From contig CALUYT010000008.1 in the NCBI GenBank assembly GCA_944325085.1, positions 1 to 52,325 of the forward strand: a stretch of 52,325 bases of DNA, written 5' to 3'. The stretch's first letter is position 1. The number at the start of each line of letters is the position of its first letter. A program made the translations under genes and the position numbers. The stretch comes from Candidatus Gastranaerophilales bacterium. Its GTDB lineage: Bacteria; Cyanobacteriota; Vampirovibrionia; Gastranaerophilales; Gastranaerophilaceae. Below, piece by piece: positions 26,332 through 34,364 of this stretch. The notes beneath the pieces were generated by a model. That model was not told where the DNA came from. It made no database searches and saw only the letters and a program-made list of their open reading frames with translations.

Positions 26332-28059
26332 TTATCGAACATTTAATATTTTATTTCCTGTAAAGTTTTTATTGTTTAGAAATGCTCTATTTTCTGGTGT
26401 TAGCATATTATCAGTTTGAGGTATTTGTTCTTCAACTTTTGCACTAGCATTTTCGTTTGCTTTTTGTGCTGCTTTTTTAGCTTCAAGTTTATTTGTTATA
26501 TAAATATTAAGTCTTGGAATTCCTACACCTAAAGCTAATGCAGAGTATGCGTATCCGGCAAGTTGAGCTATAGATAATATTTTTAATTGTTTTTTAGCAG
26601 GGCTGTTAGCAGGTAGGGCTTTCATCATTTCTTTGAAGCTTAGTGCTTTTCCGTCTTTGAAAACCTTATCTCCTAATGCTGCGTGAAGAACTTCATCTCT
26701 TGTTTTTAGTACGGAGTTTGTAATCCATTTAAGAGTGCCTTCTCCATCTTTTTTGATTAATGATTTATCCATACTTTGAGCAACTAATTTTTGTACAAAG
26801 TTTCCTAATATTAACCAACTTGCAAATCCTAGGGTATCTTTTATTGTAGATTCTCTTAACTCATTGTCGTTTCTTGAAGATAAGAATCTTGACATAATTG
26901 TTATACCGTAGATGAATTTGAATTGTTTAATTGTTGGAGTGAAGCCTTTAAATTGTAAGTTTTTAATAAGTTCTTTTGGCTTTCCTATTGTAGCTAAAAC
27001 TCCACCACCAAATAATAATGCAACTAAAGATTTTTTAATTTTAAATCCTGTTGATTTATCTTCTTCTCCACCGCCTACAAATCCGCTTTTACCTGTCTTT
27101 TTCTTTGTTAAATACATATTTAAAGGTTGAGCAGATATACCAACAGCAGACGCCATACCTATACCGATTAAAGAGCGTTTTACATTCATTGATTTCATTG
27201 CTTTTAAAAATGCATTTTCAGCTATATCTGCATTTTTATTAATTGTTTCAATGAATGTTTGTTTTACGGTATCTTTATTAAATACTTTTCCTAATTTGTA
27301 AGTGTTTTCAATAATTGAATCTACTGTATAGCGAGAAGTATGAGCTTTTTGACCTTCTTCGGCTACTATTCTTAAGTTGTTTTCAACACCAAGAGAAGAT
27401 GTAATTGTTGCTTTAAGATTTGCAAAACCTTCTTTGCTTATTTTATTTGTATCAGTATTAATTTCTTTTTCTAGGATAGACGCAGCTTTTTCTATATCTG
27501 CATCTTTTATTTTTACCCATTTACCGTTTTCATTTGCACTTAATGCTTCGTATTTTGATAATACTGTCTTTAAGTGTTCATGAAGGATATTTTCAGGTTG
27601 TTTTTGTAATGTATTTTTCCATATTTGTCCTTGTAGATTTAGAGTTTCATCATCTGCAAATATAGAGTTTGCTTTAATGTCTTTATCTCCAAATTTATAA
27701 AGACCGTTAATTCCTGTAGCAAGAACTAATCCGGCAAGTGTTCCATAGGCACCAACTAATGAATGGTTTGCTGTTCCCATACCTTCTCTTCTAAGAGTTT
27801 CAACACCTGCATCAGGGCCTCTACCAAAGTCCGTAATAGTTCTTGGTAAAACCATACAACATAAATCAACCGCATTAGCACCCCAAGCTTGGTTTGTATC
27901 TAAAAATCTTAAAAATAAATCTGCACCACCGCTAAAACTAGGATTTGATTGGTTTTTATATTGAGTTTGGTTATTGTTTGTGAATCCTTTATTTTTGTTG
28001 CTATCTTTCGGTTGTATTTGCTTGATATTTAGTTGTCTAAAGTCACTTTCTACTTTCAT
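26332..28059 (-). CDS. Large membrane-associated protein with SFSG leader motif, unknown (paralog A)
   Basis: A 575-residue protein with no family I recognise. The first 40 residues are polar and Asn/Gln/Lys-rich (QTQYKNQSN), ending in Pro-Ser-Phe-Ser-Gly at 40-44. Then comes GGADLFLRFLDTNQAWGANAVDLCCMVLPRTITDFGRG. Several hydrophobic segments follow (VGAYGTLAGLVLATGI, SLIGIGMASAVGISAQPLN, KSLVALLFGGGVLATIG, LAGYAYSALALGVGIPRLNIYI), separated by charged helices. It is paralogous to the gene just upstream (28085-29788): both have a LPRTxxxxF motif, [SA]AQPxN followed by Lys-rich residues, and NELxExTIxD. No signal peptide. AAGG precedes the ATG. The two genes are 25 bases apart and likely cotranscribed. 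Confidence 0.8.
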   Translation of the reverse strand: MKVESDFRQLNIKQIQPKDSNKNKGFTNNNQTQYKNQSNPSFSGGADLFLRFLDTNQAWGANAVDLCCMVLPRTITDFGRGPDAGVETLRREGMGTANHSLVGAYGTLAGLVLATGINGLYKFGDKDIKANSIFADDETLNLQGQIWKNTLQKQPENILHEHLKTVLSKYEALSANENGKWVKIKDADIEKAASILEKEINTDTNKISKEGFANLKATITSSLGVENNLRIVAEEGQKAHTSRYTVDSIIENTYKLGKVFNKDTVKQTFIETINKNADIAENAFLKAMKSMNVKRSLIGIGMASAVGISAQPLNMYLTKKKTGKSGFVGGGEEDKSTGFKIKKSLVALLFGGGVLATIGKPKELIKNLQFKGFTPTIKQFKFIYGITIMSRFLSSRNDNELRESTIKDTLGFASWLILGNFVQKLVAQSMDKSLIKKDGEGTLKWITNSVLKTRDEVLHAALGDKVFKDGKALSFKEMMKALPANSPAKKQLKILSIAQLAGYAYSALALGVGIPRLNIYITNKLEAKKAAQKANENASAKVEEQIPQTDNMLTPENRAFLNNKNFTGNKILNVR

Positions 28060-28084
28060 AATTTTGCCTTAATGTTATTGTATC

Positions 28085-29788
28085 TTAACTATAGAAATTT
28101 TTAAAGACCTTTGAGTTGTCTTTTATTAAGTTTTGGGTAAATGTTGTTGTTGATGTTTTATTTTGTGCATTAGCATTTGCTAATTCTTGTTGTTGTTTTT
28201 TCTTATTAACTTGTGTTCTTGTATATATTGGAATAAATATACCTAGTGAAATTAGAGAGAATGCTAAGTTACCAAATTGGCATATAGCTCTTAAATTTTT
28301 AGCTTTTGTTCTTAGAGCTTCATTAGCTATTGCTCCAAGTTCATCTGTAGATTTCATTTTTGTATGTTTTGCCCAGTTCCAGAATTTTTGGAAAGCATTA
28401 GTACCTTCTTGGGTATATAATTTATTTGTTAATACAATTCCGTCTTTATTATGTTTTTCAAGGAATGTTGCAATACCTTTTGCCGCATAATCTCCCAAGA
28501 AATAGAAGCTTGAGAATGTTGCGATATCACGAATTGTGTTTTCTTGTAATTCATTTGAATCTTCTGCGGCTGCTAAACGGCTAGAGAATGTTGCAGCGGA
28601 GATAATTCTTGCTTGATCCATTGTAGGGAAAATGTTTTTAAATTGGAACATTTTTAAGCTTGGTCTATCCATTAACATAGATAAACCAGCAACTCCCCAC
28701 ATTAAAGGTACTGCTATAAATTTTTGAGCAGTTAATTTTTTCTTTTCTTCAGGTGTAAGAATTCTTTCTTGGTCGTCGTTATAGATAGGCGCCCCTTTTC
28801 TTCCTGAAAGTTTGTGAGTTATCCATCTGTTAATTGGTTGAGCCGTAATTGCAAGTGGTATAATTACTCCAAGTCCTGCAAGGCTCTTTGCGTTAACTAG
28901 TTTTTTAGCTTTTGAGAAGTATTTACCTAATGTATCAAATGATTCTTTTGTCATTTGATCGTTAATGATACCTTCTTTAACTGCACCGTGTAGTATATCT
29001 CCTGCACTTTCGCAAAGGTGACTAAGGTTGCTAGAGAAGAATTTACCATCTTTAGTTTCGTCTATAAATCTAATGTTTTCTGAAATTCCTGTTTTTTGAA
29101 CCATTAAGTTATAAAGCTTTGAACTATAATGTTTTTCAGGATTTTCTTTTAAGATATCTTGGGTCATTTCTCTTAATGCTTTTTCATAGTCCGCATCATT
29201 TGCCAAGATTTCTTTAAATTTTTTCAAGCCATTATTTTTTATATCTCCGTTAACACCTTCAAGGTTGTCAAACATTGATCTTAGAGTGTTATAAATTTTT
29301 TCTTCTTTTGTATTGCCACCAGCATTATTGAAATGTTTTTCAATATGATCTAATGTATCTCCGTTAGCCCAGCTTTTTGTAAGATTAGATCCTTTGAAAT
29401 TTCCCATTATAGGTCTGTTTAATAGTTTTGCAACTCCTATAACGACATAACTAGGAATTAAACAGTTAATTAATAGACCAGAAAATTCACGTCTAAATGC
29501 TTCAAATCCACCAAGCAAATTCAATTTTCTTTGGTGTGTTTCGTTACCATTTTCGTCTTTTTGTTTTGAGCCTATAAATGTTTCGAAAAACGTTCTTGGT
29601 AAAATTGCTGTTGATAAATCAAGTACAGCGACATTTATCATTGGTTTTTCTTCACATTTTTGGATACCCTTAAGTACCAAGCTTCCTACTCCAGTGAAGC
29701 TGGTTTGACCCTTGTTTGGTACATTTACATATCTATTCGGGGTTCCTTTTTTGCTATTTACACTACCTAATTCAACTTTATTAATCAT
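28085..29788 (-). CDS. Large membrane-associated protein with SFTG leader motif, unknown (paralog B)
   Basis: A 567-residue protein, paralog of the downstream gene. A 29-residue polar leader ends in SFTG (30-33). Conserved points shared with its paralog are LPRTFFETFIG (versus LPRTITDFGRG), a GGFEAFRREFSGLL segment (versus AGVETLRREGMG), ITAQPINRWITHKLSGRKG (versus ISAQPLNMYLTKKKTGKSG), FPTMDQARII..SRLAAAEDSNELQENTIRD (versus FTPTIKQFKFI..SRFLSSRNDNELRESTIKD), and a C-terminal hydrophobic helix IPIYTRTQVNKKKQQ. Hydrophobic stretches suggest membrane insertion, but there is no classical signal peptide. A promoter candidate is at 29822-29850; no clear ribosome site. Function unknown. Confidence 0.8.
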   Translation of the reverse strand: MINKVELGSVNSKKGTPNRYVNVPNKGQTSFTGVGSLVLKGIQKCEEKPMINVAVLDLSTAILPRTFFETFIGSKQKDENGNETHQRKLNLLGGFEAFRREFSGLLINCLIPSYVVIGVAKLLNRPIMGNFKGSNLTKSWANGDTLDHIEKHFNNAGGNTKEEKIYNTLRSMFDNLEGVNGDIKNNGLKKFKEILANDADYEKALREMTQDILKENPEKHYSSKLYNLMVQKTGISENIRFIDETKDGKFFSSNLSHLCESAGDILHGAVKEGIINDQMTKESFDTLGKYFSKAKKLVNAKSLAGLGVIIPLAITAQPINRWITHKLSGRKGAPIYNDDQERILTPEEKKKLTAQKFIAVPLMWGVAGLSMLMDRPSLKMFQFKNIFPTMDQARIISAATFSSRLAAAEDSNELQENTIRDIATFSSFYFLGDYAAKGIATFLEKHNKDGIVLTNKLYTQEGTNAFQKFWNWAKHTKMKSTDELGAIANEALRTKAKNLRAICQFGNLAFSLISLGIFIPIYTRTQVNKKKQQQELANANAQNKTSTTTFTQNLIKDNSKVFKNFYS

Positions 29789-29821
29789 AATACTTTTTTA
29801 TCTTTTGCCGAATATGCTTAT

Positions 29822-29850
29822 ATTATAAATAAAGCACAATTTATTGAAAA
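29822..29850 (-). promoter_or_regulatory. Candidate promoter of the paralog B/A pair
   Basis: Minus-strand TTTTCA and TATAAT with 17-base spacing, about 34 bases before the ATG at 29788. The -35 box matches 4 of 6 consensus bases. Confidence 0.45.
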
Positions 29851-30014
29851 GTCCTCAATAAAAAAAATTGCTTCAATTTCTTCAAATGTAAAATTAATGT
29901 AAAGATAAATTTTTGCATTATTTTATAAAAATACAACATTTTAAATTCTTTTTGCACGAAAAACGTTAAATTTACACTTAAAATATATTAAAATTTTAAA
30001 ATTATGCCAAATTT

Positions 30015-30045
30015 TTAATAAAAATTTTTTGTAAATTTTTATTAA
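30015..30045. repeat. AT-only perfect inverted repeat
   Basis: A 13-bp arm TTAATAAAAATTT and its exact reverse complement, separated by TTTGT. It contains no G or C in the stem, so it is a poor terminator. It could form a weak hairpin or be a bent-DNA/protein site, or simply reflect base composition. Confidence 0.5.
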
Positions 30046-30225
30046 GTTATAGATATATTTGGGGTTTTTAATTCATAATCGGTAAAGGTAAAATTTTTTA
30101 TTCTTGCAAAAAGCATGTTTTTATAATTAATTTATCCTGAAATACATAATTTATAGTATATCTTTGTAAATCTTTTATTATAAAATATATTATATAGCTG
30201 TAGTAGAGAAAGAATTTATCGAGAA

Positions 30226-31614
30226 ATGTTAGATATGAGAGATAGAGATAAAAGAGGATCAGGAAGTTATAGAGGATCAAGAAAAAGAACCAGAGGTTAT
30301 TCTAGTGGTTCTGCTGATAATCCGTTTACAAATTATGCTGAAAGTAGAAAAAAAGATCAATCATCTTTTAGAAAAGTATTAACAATTATGACCATAATGT
30401 TTTTTACTGCTATTTTTGCGATTTTGTTGTTTGCAAATCATCAAGAATTTTTAGATAAAAAACTTGGAGATAATTCTTTTATTTCAAATTTGTTGAATAA
30501 ATTGTCAGCTGAGAATAATTCTAAAGATAAGCCTGAATTTTCGTTGCCGTTTGGTTTGAAACGCCAAAATATATTGCTTCTTGGTGTAGATTCAAATGGT
30601 GCGGATTCTGATTTGTGGGTTGGAACTCGTACTGATACTATGATTTTAGTTAATATTGATCCTAGAACTAAAACTGTTAATGCTATTTCTATTCCTCGTG
30701 ATAGTAAAGTTTATTTGCCAAATGGTATGGGTATTCAAAAAATTAACGCAGCTCATGCTATTGGCGGTATTGATATGACTATCAAAACTGTTGAAGATAC
30801 TTTAGGTGTTAAGGTTGATAAATATATAATGTTCCATGATGATGCTGTTAGAGCTATTGTTAAGGCTTTAGGCGGTGTGGATATATATGTTGAAAAGAAT
30901 ATGCATTATAACGATAACGCAGGTAATTTGCATATTAATTTTACAAAAGGTAAGCATCATTTAACAGAAAAAGATGCAGTTGAATATTTAAGATTCAGAC
31001 ACGATGCTTTGGGTGATATTGGTAGAACTCAACGTCAACAATGGTTCTTGAGAGGTTTACTTGCAGATTTACAAAAACCTGAAACTATTGTTAAAATTCC
31101 TGAAATTATATCTATTGCATCAAAATATGTTAAAACTAATATGTCACCTTATGAAATGTCTCAGTATGCAGCATTTGCTAAAGGCTTTAATATGGATAAC
31201 GTTGAAATAGCAATGTTACCTGGTGCGCCTAATAAACATGGTTATACAAGTTATTGGATTTTAGATCCTGAAAAAACTCAGGAAGTTGTTGATAGATTAA
31301 TTTATAGACAGCAAGCTGAAGGTAGAAAAGAGGCTTATACTGCAAGTATTATGAGCTCTCCTGATAATTTAGACGAAGCAAGAGCGTTGAAAAAAGCTTT
31401 AGAAGCTGCAGGTATAGAGGTTAAATGCTCAGGAACTTTAAAATCTGTTCATTCTCAATTTATTGCTCATTCTAAGTATGTGACAATTGATTATTATGCA
31501 GATTTGAAAAAACAAGTTCCAGAGGTTAAATCAAGACAATTTGTTTATGATCCTGCTACATTTATGTGTGCAGATACAGATTTTACAATTGTTGTCGCTG
31601 CTGATAATAAATAA
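30226..31614 (+). CDS. LytR-CpsA-Psr (LCP) family ligase with LytR_C domain
   Basis: Enzyme of the LCP family, which transfers undecaprenyl-linked glycopolymers to peptidoglycan or other acceptors outside the membrane. Of 462 residues, the first 45 or so are a basic, Arg/Gly/Ser-rich cytoplasmic tail, followed by one membrane helix (about 48-67). The LCP domain has LLLGVDS, GTRTDTMILVNIDPRTKTVNAISIPRDSKV, KINAAHAIGG, LGGVDIYVEKNM and LRFRHDALGDIGRTQRQQ, which carry the Arg and Asp residues that bind the pyrophosphate. A C-terminal region from about residue 368 (ASIMSSPDNLDEARALKKALEAAGIEV) is a LytR_C-like domain. In a cyanobacterial relative the substrate would be a wall-attached glycan; this is an inference. 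Confidence 0.93.
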   Translation: MLDMRDRDKRGSGSYRGSRKRTRGYSSGSADNPFTNYAESRKKDQSSFRKVLTIMTIMFFTAIFAILLFANHQEFLDKKLGDNSFISNLLNKLSAENNSKDKPEFSLPFGLKRQNILLLGVDSNGADSDLWVGTRTDTMILVNIDPRTKTVNAISIPRDSKVYLPNGMGIQKINAAHAIGGIDMTIKTVEDTLGVKVDKYIMFHDDAVRAIVKALGGVDIYVEKNMHYNDNAGNLHINFTKGKHHLTEKDAVEYLRFRHDALGDIGRTQRQQWFLRGLLADLQKPETIVKIPEIISIASKYVKTNMSPYEMSQYAAFAKGFNMDNVEIAMLPGAPNKHGYTSYWILDPEKTQEVVDRLIYRQQAEGRKEAYTASIMSSPDNLDEARALKKALEAAGIEVKCSGTLKSVHSQFIAHSKYVTIDYYADLKKQVPEVKSRQFVYDPATFMCADTDFTIVVAADNK

Positions 31615-31631
31615 TGGAGGCGTAGTTTTTT

Positions 31632-32270
31632 ATGGTAATGAACGCTATATTAAATCGTAAAAGTGTGAGAAAATATTCTGACAGAGTTATTTCTGATGCT
31701 GATTTACATAAAATATTAGACGCTGGTAGATTAGCTCCTTCTTGGGTAAATGTGCAGCCTTGGAAGTTTATTGTAGTAAAATCTCAACAAACAAAAGATT
31801 TATTGTCTGAAGCTGCCGGTAGTCAACAACAAGTTAAGAATGCTCAGGTTGTTATTTGTTGTGTTGCTGATTTAGAAGCTTGGAGTAAGGTTAATTTCGG
31901 TAAGGTTTTAGATCAACGTGGTGTTGATGAACAAACAAAAAATGCTATGCTTAATTCTTCCTTATATAATCCAGCTATTTTAGGTGATTATGAGGCTTTG
32001 TTAAGAAGTGTCGAGCAATTGACTTATGCAGTTGCATATATGACTTTAGAAGCTCAAGAGTTGGGCATAGGTGCTTGTATAGTTGGTGCTTTTGCAAATG
32101 AGTTAACTAAAAAAGATAATTCATTTGCTCAAAAAGTTAAAGATATTTTGGGTTTAAATGAACAGCACGTGTTAGTTGATTTCTTGACATTGGGGTATGA
32201 GGCTAATACTGTGCAAGTTAATAAATTACGCAAAAATTTTGATGATGTCGTTTTTTTTGAATCTTTATAA
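31632..32270 (+). CDS. Nitroreductase family protein
   Basis: FMN-dependent nitroreductase-fold oxidoreductase, 212 residues, cytoplasmic. The N-terminus AILNRKSVRKYSDRVISDADLHKILDAGRLAPSWVNVQPWKFIVV is diagnostic. The later pattern VEQLTYAVAYMTLEAQELGIGACIVGAF and LVDFLTLGYEA fits the family. A segment of about 30 residues (DLEAWSKVNFGKVLDQRGVDEQTKNAM) is inserted relative to the partial nitroreductase at 1-512. It is 17 bases after the LCP gene (ribosome site GGAGG) and 21 before the DUF3137 gene. Confidence 0.93.
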   Translation: MVMNAILNRKSVRKYSDRVISDADLHKILDAGRLAPSWVNVQPWKFIVVKSQQTKDLLSEAAGSQQQVKNAQVVICCVADLEAWSKVNFGKVLDQRGVDEQTKNAMLNSSLYNPAILGDYEALLRSVEQLTYAVAYMTLEAQELGIGACIVGAFANELTKKDNSFAQKVKDILGLNEQHVLVDFLTLGYEANTVQVNKLRKNFDDVVFFESL

Positions 32271-32291
32271 TGAAATTTAGGAGGGTTTTAT

Positions 32292-33593
32292 ATGACTATT
32301 CCGAGTATTGGTGGAAATACTTCTGGTAATGATAAGTTTAAACCTATTTCCAGTTCTGTTAATAAGCCAGATGAAGTGAATAATATTGTTAATAATAGTA
32401 TTCAAACCCCTGTTCAGGAACAAGCTGAGGCTCCTGATCCTGCACCTGCTGTGGCTCCAGCTGCATCTTCTGCTTCTGGTAATGTGTCTCAAAACGCGGA
32501 AGAGTCCATTTTAGAACTATATAAAAATTTTGAGTCAATTTTAAGAAAAGCTGTTTTGCCCGAATTGGAACAGTATGAACCTAAAAGAAAAACTATTTTG
32601 TTTTATTTAAGGGCAGTGCCAATTGGTGTATTTTTATTATCCTTACTTTCTATATTAGTCTTTTTTGTTTATCCTAACGCAATATTGTTTTCTATTCCTG
32701 TTATAGCTCTGCCTTTTCTTATATTTGCGTATAAGATTTCTTTAAAAATACACGAGAAAAAATTTAAGAAAAAGTATATGCCAGTTTTGATGAAAGCTAT
32801 GCCTAATTTTAATTGGTTAGAGCTTTCTGCTATTTCAATTCCTGAGATTCGTTCTACCAGAATTTTTGAAAATCCAACATTAAGTAGAAATTCAAGGTAT
32901 AGATCTGATGATGGTAGGATTTATTATAATCGACCAATTTCTTTGCTGTCTTTTGCTAAATCTTTTACTCCACTGAATGATGTTTTTGATGATTGTTTTA
33001 AAGGAACTTATAGAGGAGTTGATATAGCAATTTCAGAGTATGCTGAAAAATGTTGGGTAGGGCGTGAGGTTAAAACAAGTGGAACTCAACGTTCTCATAG
33101 TTTTCATTCAGACAAAAAAAATATGTCTTGGCAAGAAGTTAATATTTTTAAAGGTGTAGTAATTCGCTTTAGTATGAATAAAAAATTTGAGGGTTATACA
33201 GTATTAAGACCAAAGGGTTATTCTAGTGCTCCTTCTTGTGCTGATTTAAAGCATTATAATATGGAAGAAGTGGTATTAGAAGATGTAGATTTTAATAAAA
33301 ACTTTTCTGTTTATTCTACAGACCAAATTGAGGCACGATATCTTTTAACAACTTCTTTTATGGATAGGTTACGTACTATTTCATTATCTTTTGGGTCAAA
33401 AAACCGTGCGTATTGTTCATTTTATGATGATTATTTTTATCTTGCTATAGAAACTAATAAAGATTTGTTTAAATTGTTTTCTCTTGATAAACCAATGAAC
33501 GATCTTGAACAGTATAAAAATTTGTTGACGGAAATAACTTCTATCCTACAGTTAGTTGATCTATTCAAGCTAGATAAGAAACTAGGCTTGTAA
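32292..33593 (+). CDS. DUF3137 family membrane protein (paralog 1)
   Basis: A 433-residue protein of the DUF3137 group, of unknown function but often found beside LemA genes, as here. A disordered Asn/Pro/Ala/Ser-rich N-terminus of about 70 residues precedes two membrane helices (about 107-145). A large cytoplasmic domain follows with the family motifs DDCFKGTYRGVDIAISEY, FKGVVIRFSMNKKFEGYTVL, LEDVDFNKNFSVYSTDQIEARYLLTTSFMDRL, and a C-terminal LLTEITSILQLVDLFKLDKKLGL. Two shorter paralogs lie on the other strand at 35166-36323 and 36477-37553. The ribosome site AGGAGGG is strong. Confidence 0.87.
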   Translation: MTIPSIGGNTSGNDKFKPISSSVNKPDEVNNIVNNSIQTPVQEQAEAPDPAPAVAPAASSASGNVSQNAEESILELYKNFESILRKAVLPELEQYEPKRKTILFYLRAVPIGVFLLSLLSILVFFVYPNAILFSIPVIALPFLIFAYKISLKIHEKKFKKKYMPVLMKAMPNFNWLELSAISIPEIRSTRIFENPTLSRNSRYRSDDGRIYYNRPISLLSFAKSFTPLNDVFDDCFKGTYRGVDIAISEYAEKCWVGREVKTSGTQRSHSFHSDKKNMSWQEVNIFKGVVIRFSMNKKFEGYTVLRPKGYSSAPSCADLKHYNMEEVVLEDVDFNKNFSVYSTDQIEARYLLTTSFMDRLRTISLSFGSKNRAYCSFYDDYFYLAIETNKDLFKLFSLDKPMNDLEQYKNLLTEITSILQLVDLFKLDKKLGL

Positions 33594-33647
33594 CATAGTG
33601 AAACATATGGTATATTTATTAAAGGTATTTGAAGAAAGGGTGTAAGA

Positions 33648-34223
33648 ATGGATAAGAGTCTTTTATTAATTGTAGCAGTAGTTGCAGTTTGTTTTTTGGC
33701 ATTATATAGCACTTATGTTTCTTTAATTCAAAAGAAAAATAAGGTTAAAGAAGCTATGGGTGGTATTGATGTACAGTTAAAGAAACGTTATGATTTAATT
33801 CCTAATATTTTGACTATTGCCAATAAGTTTATGGAACATGAAAGAGGATTGATTACTGATATTACAGAATTAAGATCAAAAGCTGCAGGTCTAAAATCTG
33901 ATACAGATACAATCTCTCAAAAAATTAAATTGGATAATGAAATTTCAACAAAAATGGGTCAATTGATGGTAAATGTTGAAAATTATCCTCAATTAAAATC
34001 AGATCAAACTATGATACAAGCTATGCAAACATATTCCGAAGTCGAAGAACATATTGCAGCTGCAAGAAGATTTTATAACAGTGCTGTAAATGAATTAAAT
34101 AACGCTGTAGAAATATTCCCAAGCTCTATAATTGCATCTGCTTTGGCTATTAAGACTTGTCCATATTTTGAAGCTGAAGAAGCTGCAAGAAAAGCTGTAA
34201 ATGCTTCTGAATTTTTTAAATAA
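33648..34223 (+). CDS. LemA family protein
   Basis: A 191-residue protein with one N-terminal membrane helix (LLLIVAVVAVCFLALYSTYVSLI) and a four-helix-bundle body. The family pattern is KNKVKEAMGGIDVQLKKRYDLIPNILTIANKFMEHE, then VENYPQLKSDQTMIQAMQTYSEVEEHIAAARRFYNSAVNELNNAVEIFPSSIIA. The role of LemA is poorly defined, envelope-associated. It is 54 bases after a DUF3137 gene, a pairing seen in other bacteria, and ends before a terminator and tRNA-Arg. Confidence 0.95.
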   Translation: MDKSLLLIVAVVAVCFLALYSTYVSLIQKKNKVKEAMGGIDVQLKKRYDLIPNILTIANKFMEHERGLITDITELRSKAAGLKSDTDTISQKIKLDNEISTKMGQLMVNVENYPQLKSDQTMIQAMQTYSEVEEHIAAARRFYNSAVNELNNAVEIFPSSIIASALAIKTCPYFEAEEAARKAVNASEFFK

Positions 34224-34249
34224 ATTTGAATAACAATTTATGATATACT

Positions 34250-34278
34250 AAAAAGGTGAATATTATATTCACCTTTTT
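34250..34278. terminator. Terminator after lemA
   Basis: AAAAGGTGAATA (34251-34262) pairs with TATTCACCTTTT (34266-34277), flanked by A and T runs. It can act in both directions, so it may also stop leftward transcripts that run through the tRNA region from the CHAP gene. Confidence 0.85.
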
Positions 34279-34288
34279 GTTTAATTAA

Positions 34289-34362
34289 GTGTCCGTAGCT
34301 CAGGAGAACAGAGCGTGAGTTTCCGAAACTCAAGGTCGGGGGTTTGATTCCCCCCGGGCACG
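34289..34362 (+). tRNA. tRNA-Arg (anticodon CCG)
   Basis: A 74-base cloverleaf: acceptor GTGTCCG/CGGGCAC with one G-T pair, D stem GCTC/GAGC, anticodon stem TGAGT/ACTCA around TTCCGAA (anticodon CCG, reads CGG), variable AGGTC, T stem GGGGG/CCCCC around TTTGATT, discriminator G. CCA is not encoded. It follows the lemA terminator by 11 bases and ends 2 bases from the convergent CHAP stop codon. Confidence 0.95.
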
Positions 34363-34364
34363 TT

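Larger units (their letters stand above)
29789..30225. other. 437-base AT-rich gap between divergent genes
   Basis: No open frame with a plausible start. It holds a promoter candidate for the leftward pair (minus strand TTTTCA at 29850-29845, TATAAT at 29827-29822, 17 bases apart) and one for the rightward LCP gene (TTGTAA at 30164-30169, TATATT at 30186-30191). Between them lies an all-AT perfect inverted repeat (30015-30027 with 30033-30045). Very low GC throughout. Confidence 0.5.
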
